Assembly: GCF_943371865.1 (NCBI RefSeq)
Contig: NZ_CALRWL010000032.1
Location: 1-64,000, forward strand
Direction of reading: 5' to 3'
Origin: Azorhizobium sp943371865
GTDB taxonomy: Bacteria > Pseudomonadota > Alphaproteobacteria > Rhizobiales > Xanthobacteraceae
Length of the DNA: 64,000 bases
Shown here: positions 1 through 7,997 of the stretch, one piece after another
How positions within the stretch are numbered: position 1 is the first letter of the stretch
Layout of the letters: each line of letters opens with the position of its first letter
Position numbers and translations under genes: made by a program
Notes under the pieces: model-generated
What the model was told of the DNA's origin: nothing
Database searches by the model: none
Seen by the model: the letters and a program-made list of their open reading frames with translations, nothing else

Positions 1-110
1 GGCTATTGCGAGGAGCCTGAACCCGATCCCATCCCGAACTCGGCCGTTAAACTCCTCTGCGCCAATGGTACTTCATCTCAAGATGCGGGAGAGTAGGTCG
101 CTGCCAGGCC
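1..110 (+). rRNA. rrf: 5S ribosomal RNA, 5' end cut by window edge
   Basis: The sequence carries the typical alphaproteobacterial 5S core: the GAGGAGCCTGAACCCGATCC segment, the CCGAACTCGGCCGTTAAAC loop, and the 3' strand GAGTAGGTCGCTGCCAGGCC that would pair with the missing 5' strand. About 7-9 bases are lost at the left edge. It implies an rRNA operon to the left. No tRNA-fMet follows, although one often does in Hyphomicrobiales. Confidence 0.95.
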
Positions 111-155
111 TGCAAAGCACATGCGAAGATCAGCCCAGATCACAAAAACCAAAAC

Positions 156-187
156 GCCCCCATCGGTGAAAACCATGGGGGCCTTTT
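156..187 (+). terminator. Rho-independent terminator of the rRNA operon
   Basis: A GCCCCCAT / ATGGGGGC stem with an 11-base A-rich loop is followed by CTTTT. It lies about 45 bases after the 5S rRNA end and before the first protein gene, so it most likely ends the rRNA transcript. Confidence 0.75.
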
Positions 188-277
188 GCTGTCTGAAGCC
201 CAAAGCGCAAGACGCCGACGGTGCGTGCCATACTGGATCACCCGCCGTTCGGGCGGTGCCATGCGCAGGAGCTTGCC

Positions 278-808
278 GTGGATGACCTGCCGCTCGCCGA
301 CGTCTATCAATGGCTCGAACCCGGCCCGGTGGTGCTGCTGACCACCCGCCACAAGGGCCGGGCCAACGTCATGACCATGTCCTGGCACATGATGGTGGAA
401 TTCACCCCGCCGCGGGTGGCCTGCGTGGTCAGTGCCGGCGATTTCAGCTTCCAGGCGCTGCGGGCGACGCGCACCTGCGTCATCGCCATTCCATCCTTGA
501 GGCTCGCGCCGCAGGTGGTGGCGATCGGCAATTGCTCGGGCCGTGATGTCGACAAGTTTGCGACCATCGACGTCACTGGCGTGCCGGCGCAGAGCGTTGC
601 CGCCCCGCTGATCGCCGAATGCTTCGTCAACCTCGAATGCAAGGTCGTCGATACCCGGCTGGTGAACCGCTACAACCTCTTCGTCCTCGAAGTGGTGAAG
701 GGCTGGCGGGATCCCAAACAGAAGAATCCGAAGACCATCCACCATCACGGCTACGGCACGTTCGTAGTGGACGGAAAGACCATCCATCTCGCCTCGAAAA
801 TGCCCTAG
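278..808 (+). CDS. Flavin reductase-like domain protein
   Basis: The product is about 176 aa of the flavin reductase-like / FMN-binding split-barrel family (DIM6/NTAB type). It shows the family's early block LEPGPVVLLTT, then GRANVMTMSWHMM and a C-terminal HHHGYG segment. Members bind FMN and reduce flavin or act in small oxidoreductions; the substrate cannot be told. I place the start at the GTG at 278 because AGGAG stands six bases upstream and homologues begin about 12 residues before the LEPGP block. An in-frame GTG at 221 would add 19 residues with no good ribosome site. The gene stands alone between the rRNA terminator and the convergent mmsA. Confidence 0.8.
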   Translation: MDDLPLADVYQWLEPGPVVLLTTRHKGRANVMTMSWHMMVEFTPPRVACVVSAGDFSFQALRATRTCVIAIPSLRLAPQVVAIGNCSGRDVDKFATIDVTGVPAQSVAAPLIAECFVNLECKVVDTRLVNRYNLFVLEVVKGWRDPKQKNPKTIHHHGYGTFVVDGKTIHLASKMP

Positions 809-849
809 CCCGGCGCCGGACCTGTTCTACCGGCGCCGGGTCGCCAGGC

Positions 850-2346
850 TCAGGCGAGCACGGGCATGACGAATTCGGCGCCGCCGCGCACGTCACCGGT
901 CCAGCGGGTGGTGGTGGTCTTCAGGCGGGTGTAGAAGCCCACGCCCTCCAGGCCATAGACATTGCGATCGCCGAAGATGGACCGCTTCCAGCCGCCGAAG
1001 GAATGATAGGCGATGGGAACCGGGATCGGCACATTGATGCCCACCATGCCGGCCAGCACGCCATAGTCGAACGCCCGCGCCGCATCGCCATTGCGGGTGA
1101 AGATGGCGGCGCCATTGCCATACTCATGTTCGTTCACAAGGCGCAGCGCCTCGTCGAAGCCCGGCACGCGCACCACGCTCAGTACCGGGCCGAAGATCTC
1201 ATCGCGATAGATCTTCATGTCCGGGGTGACGTGATCGAACAGGCAGCCGCCGAGATAATAGCCGTTCTCGTGCCCCTGCAGCTTGAGGCCGCGGCCGTCC
1301 ACCACCAGCTTGGCCCCTTCGGCGACGCCGGTGTCCACATAGCCCGAGACCTTGGCCAGATGCTCCTTGGTGACCAGCGGCCCCATTTCGCTGTCGGGAT
1401 CGGTTCCGGGGCCCACCTTGAGTGCCTGCACCTTGGGGGCGAGGCGGGCGATGAGCTCATCGCCGATGCCGCCCACGGCCACCGCCACCGAGACCGCCAT
1501 GCAGCGTTCGCCGGCGGAGCCGTAGCCGGAGCCCATCAGGGCGTCAACGGTGCGGTCGAGATCGGCATCGGGCATCACCACCAGATGGTTCTTGGCGCCG
1601 CACAGCGCCTGGGCGCGCTTTCCGTGCGCGGTGGCGGTGCGATAGACATATTCACCCACGGCCGTGGAGCCGACGAAGCTCACCGCCGCCACCTGGGGGT
1701 GGGAGAGCAAGGCGTCCACCGCCTCCTTGTCGCCATTGACCACATTGAACACGCCCGCCGGCAGGCCCGCCTCGGCGAGCAGTTCTGCGAGCACCAGGGC
1801 CAGGCTCGGATCCTTCTCGGAGGGCTTCAGCACGAAGCTGTTGCCGCAGGCCAGCGCCACCGGGAACATCCACAGCGGCACCATGGCCGGGAAGTTGAAC
1901 GGGGTGATGCCGACGCACACCCCCACCGGATGGCGCATGGAGAAGGTGTCGACCCCACGGCCCACCTGGTCGGAGAATTCGCCCTTGAGCAGATGCGGGA
2001 TGCCGCAGGCGAACTCCACCACCTCGATGCCGCGGATCAGTTCGCCCTTGGCGTCCTCGATGGTCTTGCCGTGCTCGCGGGTGATGAGGGCCGCGAGGCG
2101 ATCCATGTTGCGCTCCAGCAGGTCCTTGAAGCGGAACATCACCCGCGCTCGCGCCGGGGCCGGGGTGGCGGCCCAGGCCGGCAAAGCGGCGGCGGCCGCC
2201 TTCACCGCAAAGCCCACCTGATCCACGGTGCCGAGCAGCACCTGGCCGATCTGCTCCCCGGTGGCGGGGTTGAAGGTGGCGGCGAACCGGCCGCCGGGCA
2301 CGGTGCCCGCATGCTGACCGTTGATGAAATGGCCGATGGTATCCAT
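850..2346 (-). CDS. mmsA: Methylmalonate-semialdehyde dehydrogenase (CoA-acylating)
   Basis: This is a 498-aa aldehyde dehydrogenase superfamily protein of full family length. It converts (methyl)malonate semialdehyde with NAD+ and CoA to propionyl-CoA or acetyl-CoA plus CO2, in valine, beta-alanine and inositol breakdown in the cytosol. Visible MmsA features are the N-terminal HFINGQ, the GITPFNFPAMVP cofactor-site block, the Glu-less MmsA-type segment, and the catalytic Cys282 in SAGERCMAVS. The divergent LysR gene 104 bp away is the likely regulator. No mmsB or iolD neighbour is present, so which pathway it serves here is open. Confidence 0.93.
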   Translation of the reverse strand: MDTIGHFINGQHAGTVPGGRFAATFNPATGEQIGQVLLGTVDQVGFAVKAAAAALPAWAATPAPARARVMFRFKDLLERNMDRLAALITREHGKTIEDAKGELIRGIEVVEFACGIPHLLKGEFSDQVGRGVDTFSMRHPVGVCVGITPFNFPAMVPLWMFPVALACGNSFVLKPSEKDPSLALVLAELLAEAGLPAGVFNVVNGDKEAVDALLSHPQVAAVSFVGSTAVGEYVYRTATAHGKRAQALCGAKNHLVVMPDADLDRTVDALMGSGYGSAGERCMAVSVAVAVGGIGDELIARLAPKVQALKVGPGTDPDSEMGPLVTKEHLAKVSGYVDTGVAEGAKLVVDGRGLKLQGHENGYYLGGCLFDHVTPDMKIYRDEIFGPVLSVVRVPGFDEALRLVNEHEYGNGAAIFTRNGDAARAFDYGVLAGMVGINVPIPVPIAYHSFGGWKRSIFGDRNVYGLEGVGFYTRLKTTTTRWTGDVRGGAEFVMPVLA

Positions 2347-2413
2347 GGAGCGGCTCCTGCCAGAAATGCAGCAGGCACTAGAGGGGTGGCATCAGCGCGG
2401 AGCAATGGGTAAG

Positions 2414-2434
2414 TTCGCCCAATCATTCCGCGAA
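2414..2434. promoter_or_regulatory. Candidate LysR operator between mmsA and its divergent regulator
   Basis: A perfect inverted repeat TTCGC-N11-GCGAA lies in the 104-bp divergent promoter region, ending 16 bp before the LysR start. Spacing and the T...A ends fit the T-N11-A LysR box. The assignment is an inference from position and symmetry. Confidence 0.45.
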
Positions 2435-2450
2435 AATAGGCGTATCGATC

Positions 2451-3353
2451 ATGAACTGGGACCACGCCCGCGTGTTCCTGGCGGTGGCGCGGGACGGGCA
2501 AATGCTCGCGGCCGCCCGCAAGCTCGGCCTTGACCATGCCACCGTGACCCGGCGGCTGAATGCCCTGGAGAACGACCTCGGCGCCAAGGTGTTCGAGCGC
2601 AGCCCGGCGGGCTGCGTGTTGACTTCGGCGGGCGAGCAATTGCTGGCCATCGCCGAGCGGGTGGAAGGCGAAATGGTCAAGGCCCAGTCGCTGCTGGGCA
2701 ATGCGGACCTGCGCCTGAGCGGAACGGTGCGGGTGGGCGCTCCCGATGGACTGGGCACCTATTTTCTCGCCGCCCGGCTCGGGCGGTTCGCGGCGCTGCA
2801 TCCCGAATTGCTGATCCAACTGGTGCCGCTGCCGCAGACGTTTTCGCTGTCGAAGCGGGAGGCGGACATCGCCATCGTGCTGGACCGTCCCCGCTCCGGC
2901 CGCCTGATCGGGCGCAAGCTGTCGGCTTATACCTTGAGCGTCTATGCGGCCCGCTCCCATCTGGCGCAGCATGGCGCCATCGCCACCACCGCCGATCTCG
3001 CCGACCGGCTGGCGGTGACCTATGTCCAGGATCTGACTTACAGCCCCGGCCTGGATTATATGGACGCGCTCACCGATCTGTGCGCCCGCCGCTTCGAGTG
3101 CGCCAGCGTGGTGGGGCAGATGGAGGCGGTCCGCGCCGGGGTGGGCGTCGGGATCCTGCATGACTATGCGGCGGCCTCCTATCCCGAGCTGGTGCGGCTG
3201 CTGCCGGGGCTGCGGTTCGAGCGCAGCTATTGGATCGCGGTGCATGCGGACATGCGCGCCCTGCGCCGGATCGAGGAGGTGGAGCGCTTCATCGCCGCCG
3301 AGGTCCAGGCCGCCCGGCGGGCGTTCGTGTCTCCCGGGACCGGCCCAGCCTGA
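2451..3353 (+). CDS. LysR-family transcriptional regulator
   Basis: A 300-aa LysR regulator of usual length. The N-terminal winged helix-turn-helix (residues 1-60) has the typical LDHATVTRRLNALENDLGAKVFER recognition region (only part quoted in homologues), and residues about 88-290 form the LysR substrate-binding domain (SGTVRVGAPDGLGTYFL start). It is divergent from mmsA across 104 bp containing a TTCGC-N11-GCGAA repeat, so control of mmsA is the simplest guess. No strong Shine-Dalgarno sequence precedes the ATG. The effector is unknown. Confidence 0.88.
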   Translation: MNWDHARVFLAVARDGQMLAAARKLGLDHATVTRRLNALENDLGAKVFERSPAGCVLTSAGEQLLAIAERVEGEMVKAQSLLGNADLRLSGTVRVGAPDGLGTYFLAARLGRFAALHPELLIQLVPLPQTFSLSKREADIAIVLDRPRSGRLIGRKLSAYTLSVYAARSHLAQHGAIATTADLADRLAVTYVQDLTYSPGLDYMDALTDLCARRFECASVVGQMEAVRAGVGVGILHDYAAASYPELVRLLPGLRFERSYWIAVHADMRALRRIEEVERFIAAEVQAARRAFVSPGTGPA

Positions 3354-3356
3354 GGA

Positions 3357-4394
3357 TCAGATGCCGAAGCCTGTGTTCCCAAGCGCGCGGGCGTAGGCGG
3401 CGCGCAATTGGGTGGCGGCGGGGCTGGCGTCAGTCATGTAGGGATGGACGGCAAAGCCGATCAGGCTCTGTGCTCCCGTGTCCGCGGCAGCCGCCAGTTG
3501 GGCTCGCAAGCGGACCATGGTGGCCGGGACCGCGCTGAACGTTGTTCCATCGGTTTTTCCCGACGGAATCTCGGTGAACAATTCCACCACCGTGTCAAAA
3601 TCGGAGCCGCGCGCCCGCAGCAGGGCAAACAGCGGCGCCAGATGGCGATAATTGCCCATGCCGAAAATGCCCACCCCGTCCTGCACCATCAGGCGCACGG
3701 GGACTTCGTCGAGGATCGCGCCCCAGAGATCCGCCAGCGTCTTCACATCGGGGAGGGCGCTGCGAAAGGTCGAAATGGCGAGCGGAATGCCGCTGTCATT
3801 GGCCTTGGCCAAGGCCGCGAGGTAGCGCGCCAGGATGCCCCGTCGCTCGGCGTCTGCCCAGTTCACCTGTTCGATTTCATAGGGCACGTACCAGCCGGAA
3901 AAGGCCGGATGGGCTGAGAGCCGGCTACCCTGCAAGATCCGCGTGCCGGCGTCGGTGGCGCGCACGAAATAGCCAGCGCGCACGGCAAGATCCGGCGCGG
4001 CGAGCATCGGCCAATAGCCCTCCTGGTGGGGGAGGCCCACCCGCACCCCGAGGCCAGCGGCCAAGGCCAGATCCATCAACGCATCCAGCAGCGGGTCGGA
4101 CATGGCATAAGCGGTGCCAAGGGCCGTCCATTGCAGCACCAGCGTCTGGCAGCCCAGCACCTTCATTTGCCGCAGCCGCTCGGCCCAGCGCGGCCGGGGC
4201 AATGTCAGGTCGTCCTTCCACACCTGAAGAAAGCTGCCATCCAGGCGGCGGGGGAGGCGATCCGTCCGCGGCGCGGAGGCCGCAAGCGCCAGCCCAGCGC
4301 CTCCTGCCATAAACCCCAAGACAGCGCGGCGATTCACCCGCCGCACCGAAGGGGCCGGCACGGTGACAACGGGGCGCACATGGGGGGATCGCAA
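3357..4394 (-). CDS. Tat-exported DUF4434 (TIM-barrel) protein, YbcH-like
   Basis: The protein begins with a twin-arginine-type signal (NRRAVLGFMAGGAGLALAAS), so it should be exported. The mature part has the DUF4434 pattern: FLQVW near the start, QMKVLGCQTLVLQWTALG, a GYWPML block, WYVPYEIE and GVGIFGMGNY. DUF4434 is a TIM-barrel family resembling glycoside hydrolases. As I recall, E. coli YbcH beside nfrA/nfrB belongs to it. Here the gene is divergent from wecB and the nfrAB-like genes (83 bp apart), so a role in trimming or handling the exported glycan is likely. The start is uncertain: 4394 is TTG, while a GTG at 4346 would give a compact signal peptide. Confidence 0.72.
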   Translation of the reverse strand: MRSPHVRPVVTVPAPSVRRVNRRAVLGFMAGGAGLALAASAPRTDRLPRRLDGSFLQVWKDDLTLPRPRWAERLRQMKVLGCQTLVLQWTALGTAYAMSDPLLDALMDLALAAGLGVRVGLPHQEGYWPMLAAPDLAVRAGYFVRATDAGTRILQGSRLSAHPAFSGWYVPYEIEQVNWADAERRGILARYLAALAKANDSGIPLAISTFRSALPDVKTLADLWGAILDEVPVRLMVQDGVGIFGMGNYRHLAPLFALLRARGSDFDTVVELFTEIPSGKTDGTTFSAVPATMVRLRAQLAAAADTGAQSLIGFAVHPYMTDASPAATQLRAAYARALGNTGFGI

Positions 4395-4477
4395 AATGAA
4401 GGCCTCACCGCCGGCGATGATTGCAGGGTTCGCAGTGAGATGCCAGAAGCAGGTCCCACAACCGGCGGTCTAGTATC

Positions 4478-5611
4478 ATGAAAATTCTGTCGGTCTTCGG
4501 CACCCGCCCGGAGGCCATCAAGATGGCCCCCCTGGTCAAGGCCATCGCCGCAGAGCCGGAATTGACCTCGGTGGTGTGCGTGACCGGCCAGCACCGGGCC
4601 ATGCTCGATCAGGTGCTGAGCCTGTTCCAGATCGTGCCCGACTATGATCTGGACGTGATGCGACCGGACCAGGGGCTCAACGCGCTCTCGGCCCGCATCC
4701 TGACGGCGCTGGATCCGATCTTGTCCGCGGTGCGTCCGGATTGCGTGCTGGTGCATGGCGATACCAATACCGCCTTGATGGCCGCCATTGCCGCCTTCCA
4801 TCACCGCATCCCCGTCGGCCATGTGGAAGCGGGTCTGCGCACCTATGATCTCGCCCGGCCGTGGCCGGAGGAAATGAACCGCCAGTTGGTGGATCGGCTG
4901 TGCAGCCACCTGTTCGCGCCCACCGCCACCGCCGCGGCCCATCTGGCCGGCGAGCACCTGCCCGGCCGCGTGCTGGTGACCGGGAATACGGTGATCGACG
5001 CCCTGTTCGCCACGCTGGCGCGCATCGAGGGGGATGCGGCGCTGCAAGCGGAACTGGATGCTCCGTTCGCCATGCTGGACCCGGCGCGCCGGCTGATCCT
5101 GGTCACCGGGCACCGGCGCGAGAATTTCGGCAGCGGCTTCATCGACATCTGCGAGGCCCTTGCGACGCTGTCGGCGCGGGATGATGTGGAGATCGTGTAT
5201 CCCGTTCATCTCAACCCCAACGTGCGCGGGCCGGTCCACGATCGGCTGTTCGGCCGCAAAAACGTGCATCTGGTGGCGCCGCTGGACTACCTACCGTTCG
5301 TTGCGCTGATGCGCCGCAGCACCCTGGTGCTCACGGATTCCGGCGGGGTGCAGGAAGAGGCCCCTTCCCTTGGGAAGCCGGTGCTGGTGATGCGCGACGT
5401 GACGGAACGTCCGGAGGCCGTGGCGGCGGGGACGGTGGAGCTGGTGGGGACGGACCAAACCCGCATCGTTACTGCCGCGGCGCGCCTTCTGGACGATCCC
5501 GTCGCCTATGGGCGGGTGGCGCGCCGATCGAATCCCTATGGCGACGGACTGGCCTGCCGCCGCATTGTGGATGCGTTGTGCGGACGGGTTGTGGAGCCGT
5601 TCAAATTGTAA
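4478..5611 (+). CDS. wecB: UDP-N-acetylglucosamine 2-epimerase (non-hydrolysing)
   Basis: A 377-aa WecB-family enzyme that interconverts UDP-GlcNAc and UDP-ManNAc in the cytosol. Diagnostic segments are GTRPEAIKMAPL at the N terminus, LVHGDTNTAL, GHVEAGLRT, VTGHRRENFG, and TDSGGVQEEAP near the C terminus, all at the usual places. It opens the plus-strand exopolysaccharide gene row (BcsB-like, NfrB-like, NfrA-like follow), so its product UDP-ManNAc is probably the sugar donor for the NfrB-like glycosyltransferase. No wecC lies next to it, which argues against a ManNAcA (enterobacterial common antigen-like) role at this site. Confidence 0.93.
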   Translation: MKILSVFGTRPEAIKMAPLVKAIAAEPELTSVVCVTGQHRAMLDQVLSLFQIVPDYDLDVMRPDQGLNALSARILTALDPILSAVRPDCVLVHGDTNTALMAAIAAFHHRIPVGHVEAGLRTYDLARPWPEEMNRQLVDRLCSHLFAPTATAAAHLAGEHLPGRVLVTGNTVIDALFATLARIEGDAALQAELDAPFAMLDPARRLILVTGHRRENFGSGFIDICEALATLSARDDVEIVYPVHLNPNVRGPVHDRLFGRKNVHLVAPLDYLPFVALMRRSTLVLTDSGGVQEEAPSLGKPVLVMRDVTERPEAVAAGTVELVGTDQTRIVTAAARLLDDPVAYGRVARRSNPYGDGLACRRIVDALCGRVVEPFKL

Positions 5612-5718
5612 ACGCTCGGGCGCTATACCTCCTGTCTCGCGCGCAGTTATGCATGTCCAGCCTGTGAAAAACCTGTTATCGAACGCCGCAAGCGGGTTTA
5701 GAGGTATTAAGAAACCAC

Positions 5719-7980
5719 ATGAGTCAGCATCATCCTCGACGTCACGCCGTAGCGGTCACCGTTGCGGCCTTGGGTGTCGTCTCCGTTTTTGGGCTGGGGT
5801 CCGCACGGGCGCAGGTTCCGGCGACCGCCGCACCGTCCTCGCCTTTGCCGGTTGCGGCGACCCCGGAGACGCTGGGGGCGGCCCTGGCGCGGTTGACCGA
5901 TGCCCGCTCGGTGATGGTGCGCTTGCCGTTGTCCGATCTCGGCATCACCCGCCCGATCCTGCTGTCCGGCATCGATGCCCGCCGCGACCTGTTTCTTCCC
6001 GTACCGAAGGGCGTGCCGCTCCGCGACGCCGCGGTGGTGCTGGAAGGGCGGTATCTGCGCGGCGATGGCGGGCGCACCACCTATGTGGCCGGCGTCGATG
6101 GAACGCCGTTGATGGCCCGCAGCGTGACCGAGGACCGGGGCCTGATCGCCGACACCCTGGAGGTGCCCGGCACCGGCCGTCGGACCGGCTTCGTCAATCT
6201 GTCGGTGGCTTGGTCGTCCTCCATCGCGCAGCATCTGTGCGGCGATGAGCGGTCCATCGGCAATATCTTCGAAATTTCCCCGACCACGCTGTTCACCTAT
6301 CGCTACGACCGGGATGCGGTGCGCGATATCGCCACCGCGTGGAGCGCCTTGCCGCCCCATCCCGTGCTCATGGTTCCCGCCGGCCCCTTGACCCAGGACG
6401 CCTATGACACCGCCTGGCGTCTGGCGGCGGTGCTGGCCCAGGCCGGAAAGCCGGCCCGGATCGTCGCCTTGCCGCGCCTTGGCGACGAGGTGGATACCAC
6501 CGGCCTCGATATTCCCGCGGCCTTGTCCACCGTTCCCGCGTTCCAGGCGCTGGCGAAGGGCGGCCGTCAGCGGATCACCCGTCCTGCGGAAATCGGCGCC
6601 CTGCTGCTCCTGGCCAATGGTGGGCTGGCGCCCGACGTGGTGGTGGATGAGGACGCCCTGCGCGGCCAGCTGGACGAGGGCTTGAAGAGCCTTGAGGCGG
6701 AAGTCGGCGCGACGTCCCGCGAAGCGGCGACGGCTTTGTCCGAATGGCGGAGCCATGGCGCTGCCACCATCGCCGCGGCCACGGCCAACGTGCGCCTCGT
6801 GACCTTGGCCGGGCGTCCGGTCATCGCCGTGACGCCGGGCGCCGGGGCAGCGGTGGCGGGCCTGTTCTCGGACCTATGGCGGGCCACCGCCATCGTGCCG
6901 TCGCTCAAGGTGACGACCGCGCGCAATCCGGATGTGCCCGCGGGTGCGTCCGTCGAACTGGCGCAACTCGGCGGCGCGGCCAGCTCGCTGGATGTGCTGG
7001 CCCGGGGAGACTGGAGCGCCAACTTCGATCTGGCGGGGATTGCCACCAGCGGCCAGGTGCCGTCCGAATTCCTGCTGGACGTGTCGGCCGCGCCCGGCGC
7101 GGGCACGTCTCCGCCCGTGGCCTCCGTGTTCCTCAACGATTTTCTGCTGGGCGCGAAAAGCCTGACCGCCAATGGCCGGCCCGAACGCATTTCGGTGAAG
7201 GTCCCGCGCTATGCGCTGGCGGCCCGCAACGTGCTCCGAGTCAGCTTCCAGCGCCAACCCATGGATGATCGGTGCCGTGAAGTGCCTCAGGCCTTCCCGG
7301 CCGCGGTGCTGCCGTCGAGCCGTGTGGTGCTCTCGGAGCCACCGCACTCGGTGGATTTCCTCGGGGTCGTGCCTCGTCTGGCGGGCAAGGCAACGCTGGT
7401 GGTGCCGCAGGAATATCTGGCCAATGTGACGTCGCTGCCGTTGGTGGTCTCGATGGTCGGTGCCTCCGGCCTGTCCCCGGAGCGTGCCACCTTGATGGTC
7501 TCCGCCGATGGGGCCGAGGCGCGGCCCGAGACCGCATTCCTCTCCGTGGGCGCCCGGGTTGCCGGGGCGAGCGGCAAGGTGCGGGTGGAGCGCGGACGTC
7601 TGGTGCTGACCGGCGCCAAGGATATGGCGCTGCTCGACGTCTCCGGCCTGGATCAATTGGGGGTCGCCGAGGCGGTGGAGGCCAACGGCCACCTGGGGAT
7701 CGTCTATCGCACCATAGGGGAGACCGCGCCGCGCCTGGTGACGCCGTTCCTGCTGGGGCGCGGAGATGTCAATGTCATCTCCGCGGACGGGCCGGTCTCC
7801 GTTCTCGATACCCGTGAGCCCGGGGCGGAGACCCAGGCGAATGACAGCGATCCCTTCTCCGCCTTCCTCAAGCGGGGGCCCTCCTGGGGGCCGATTGCGC
7901 TCGGGGCGGGCATCGTCCTGTTTCTGGTGTTCCTGATCCTGGCGCAACGGGCGCGCCGCCGTGCCGCCAGAGGGCACTGA
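5719..7980 (+). CDS. BcsB-like periplasmic cellulose-synthase-type subunit
   Basis: A 753-aa protein with a cleavable-type signal peptide (ending SARAQ near residue 32), a long beta-rich periplasmic region and one C-terminal transmembrane segment (about residues 725-746) followed by an RARRRAA cytoplasmic tail. This is the layout of BcsB, the membrane-anchored periplasmic partner of the cellulose synthase BcsA that guides the nascent chain. Matching blocks include VMVRLPLSDLGI, FVNLSVAWS, and LRVSFQRQ...CRE. No bcsA, bcsC or bcsZ is present; instead the gene lies 17 bp before an NfrB-like glycosyltransferase. It probably serves that enzyme rather than cellulose. Confidence 0.82.
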   Translation: MSQHHPRRHAVAVTVAALGVVSVFGLGSARAQVPATAAPSSPLPVAATPETLGAALARLTDARSVMVRLPLSDLGITRPILLSGIDARRDLFLPVPKGVPLRDAAVVLEGRYLRGDGGRTTYVAGVDGTPLMARSVTEDRGLIADTLEVPGTGRRTGFVNLSVAWSSSIAQHLCGDERSIGNIFEISPTTLFTYRYDRDAVRDIATAWSALPPHPVLMVPAGPLTQDAYDTAWRLAAVLAQAGKPARIVALPRLGDEVDTTGLDIPAALSTVPAFQALAKGGRQRITRPAEIGALLLLANGGLAPDVVVDEDALRGQLDEGLKSLEAEVGATSREAATALSEWRSHGAATIAAATANVRLVTLAGRPVIAVTPGAGAAVAGLFSDLWRATAIVPSLKVTTARNPDVPAGASVELAQLGGAASSLDVLARGDWSANFDLAGIATSGQVPSEFLLDVSAAPGAGTSPPVASVFLNDFLLGAKSLTANGRPERISVKVPRYALAARNVLRVSFQRQPMDDRCREVPQAFPAAVLPSSRVVLSEPPHSVDFLGVVPRLAGKATLVVPQEYLANVTSLPLVVSMVGASGLSPERATLMVSADGAEARPETAFLSVGARVAGASGKVRVERGRLVLTGAKDMALLDVSGLDQLGVAEAVEANGHLGIVYRTIGETAPRLVTPFLLGRGDVNVISADGPVSVLDTREPGAETQANDSDPFSAFLKRGPSWGPIALGAGIVLFLVFLILAQRARRRAARGH

Positions 7981-7997
7981 CGCGCGTTGGCGAGATC

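Noticed and set aside
111..155. tRNA after the 5S rRNA
   Set aside because: Only 45 bases separate the 5S end and the terminator; no cloverleaf is possible.
619..2412. Long plus-strand frame (about 597 codons) opposite mmsA
   Set aside because: It is the antisense shadow of a GC-rich gene; its His/Ala/Gly-rich sequence has no family character, and mmsA is unmistakable.
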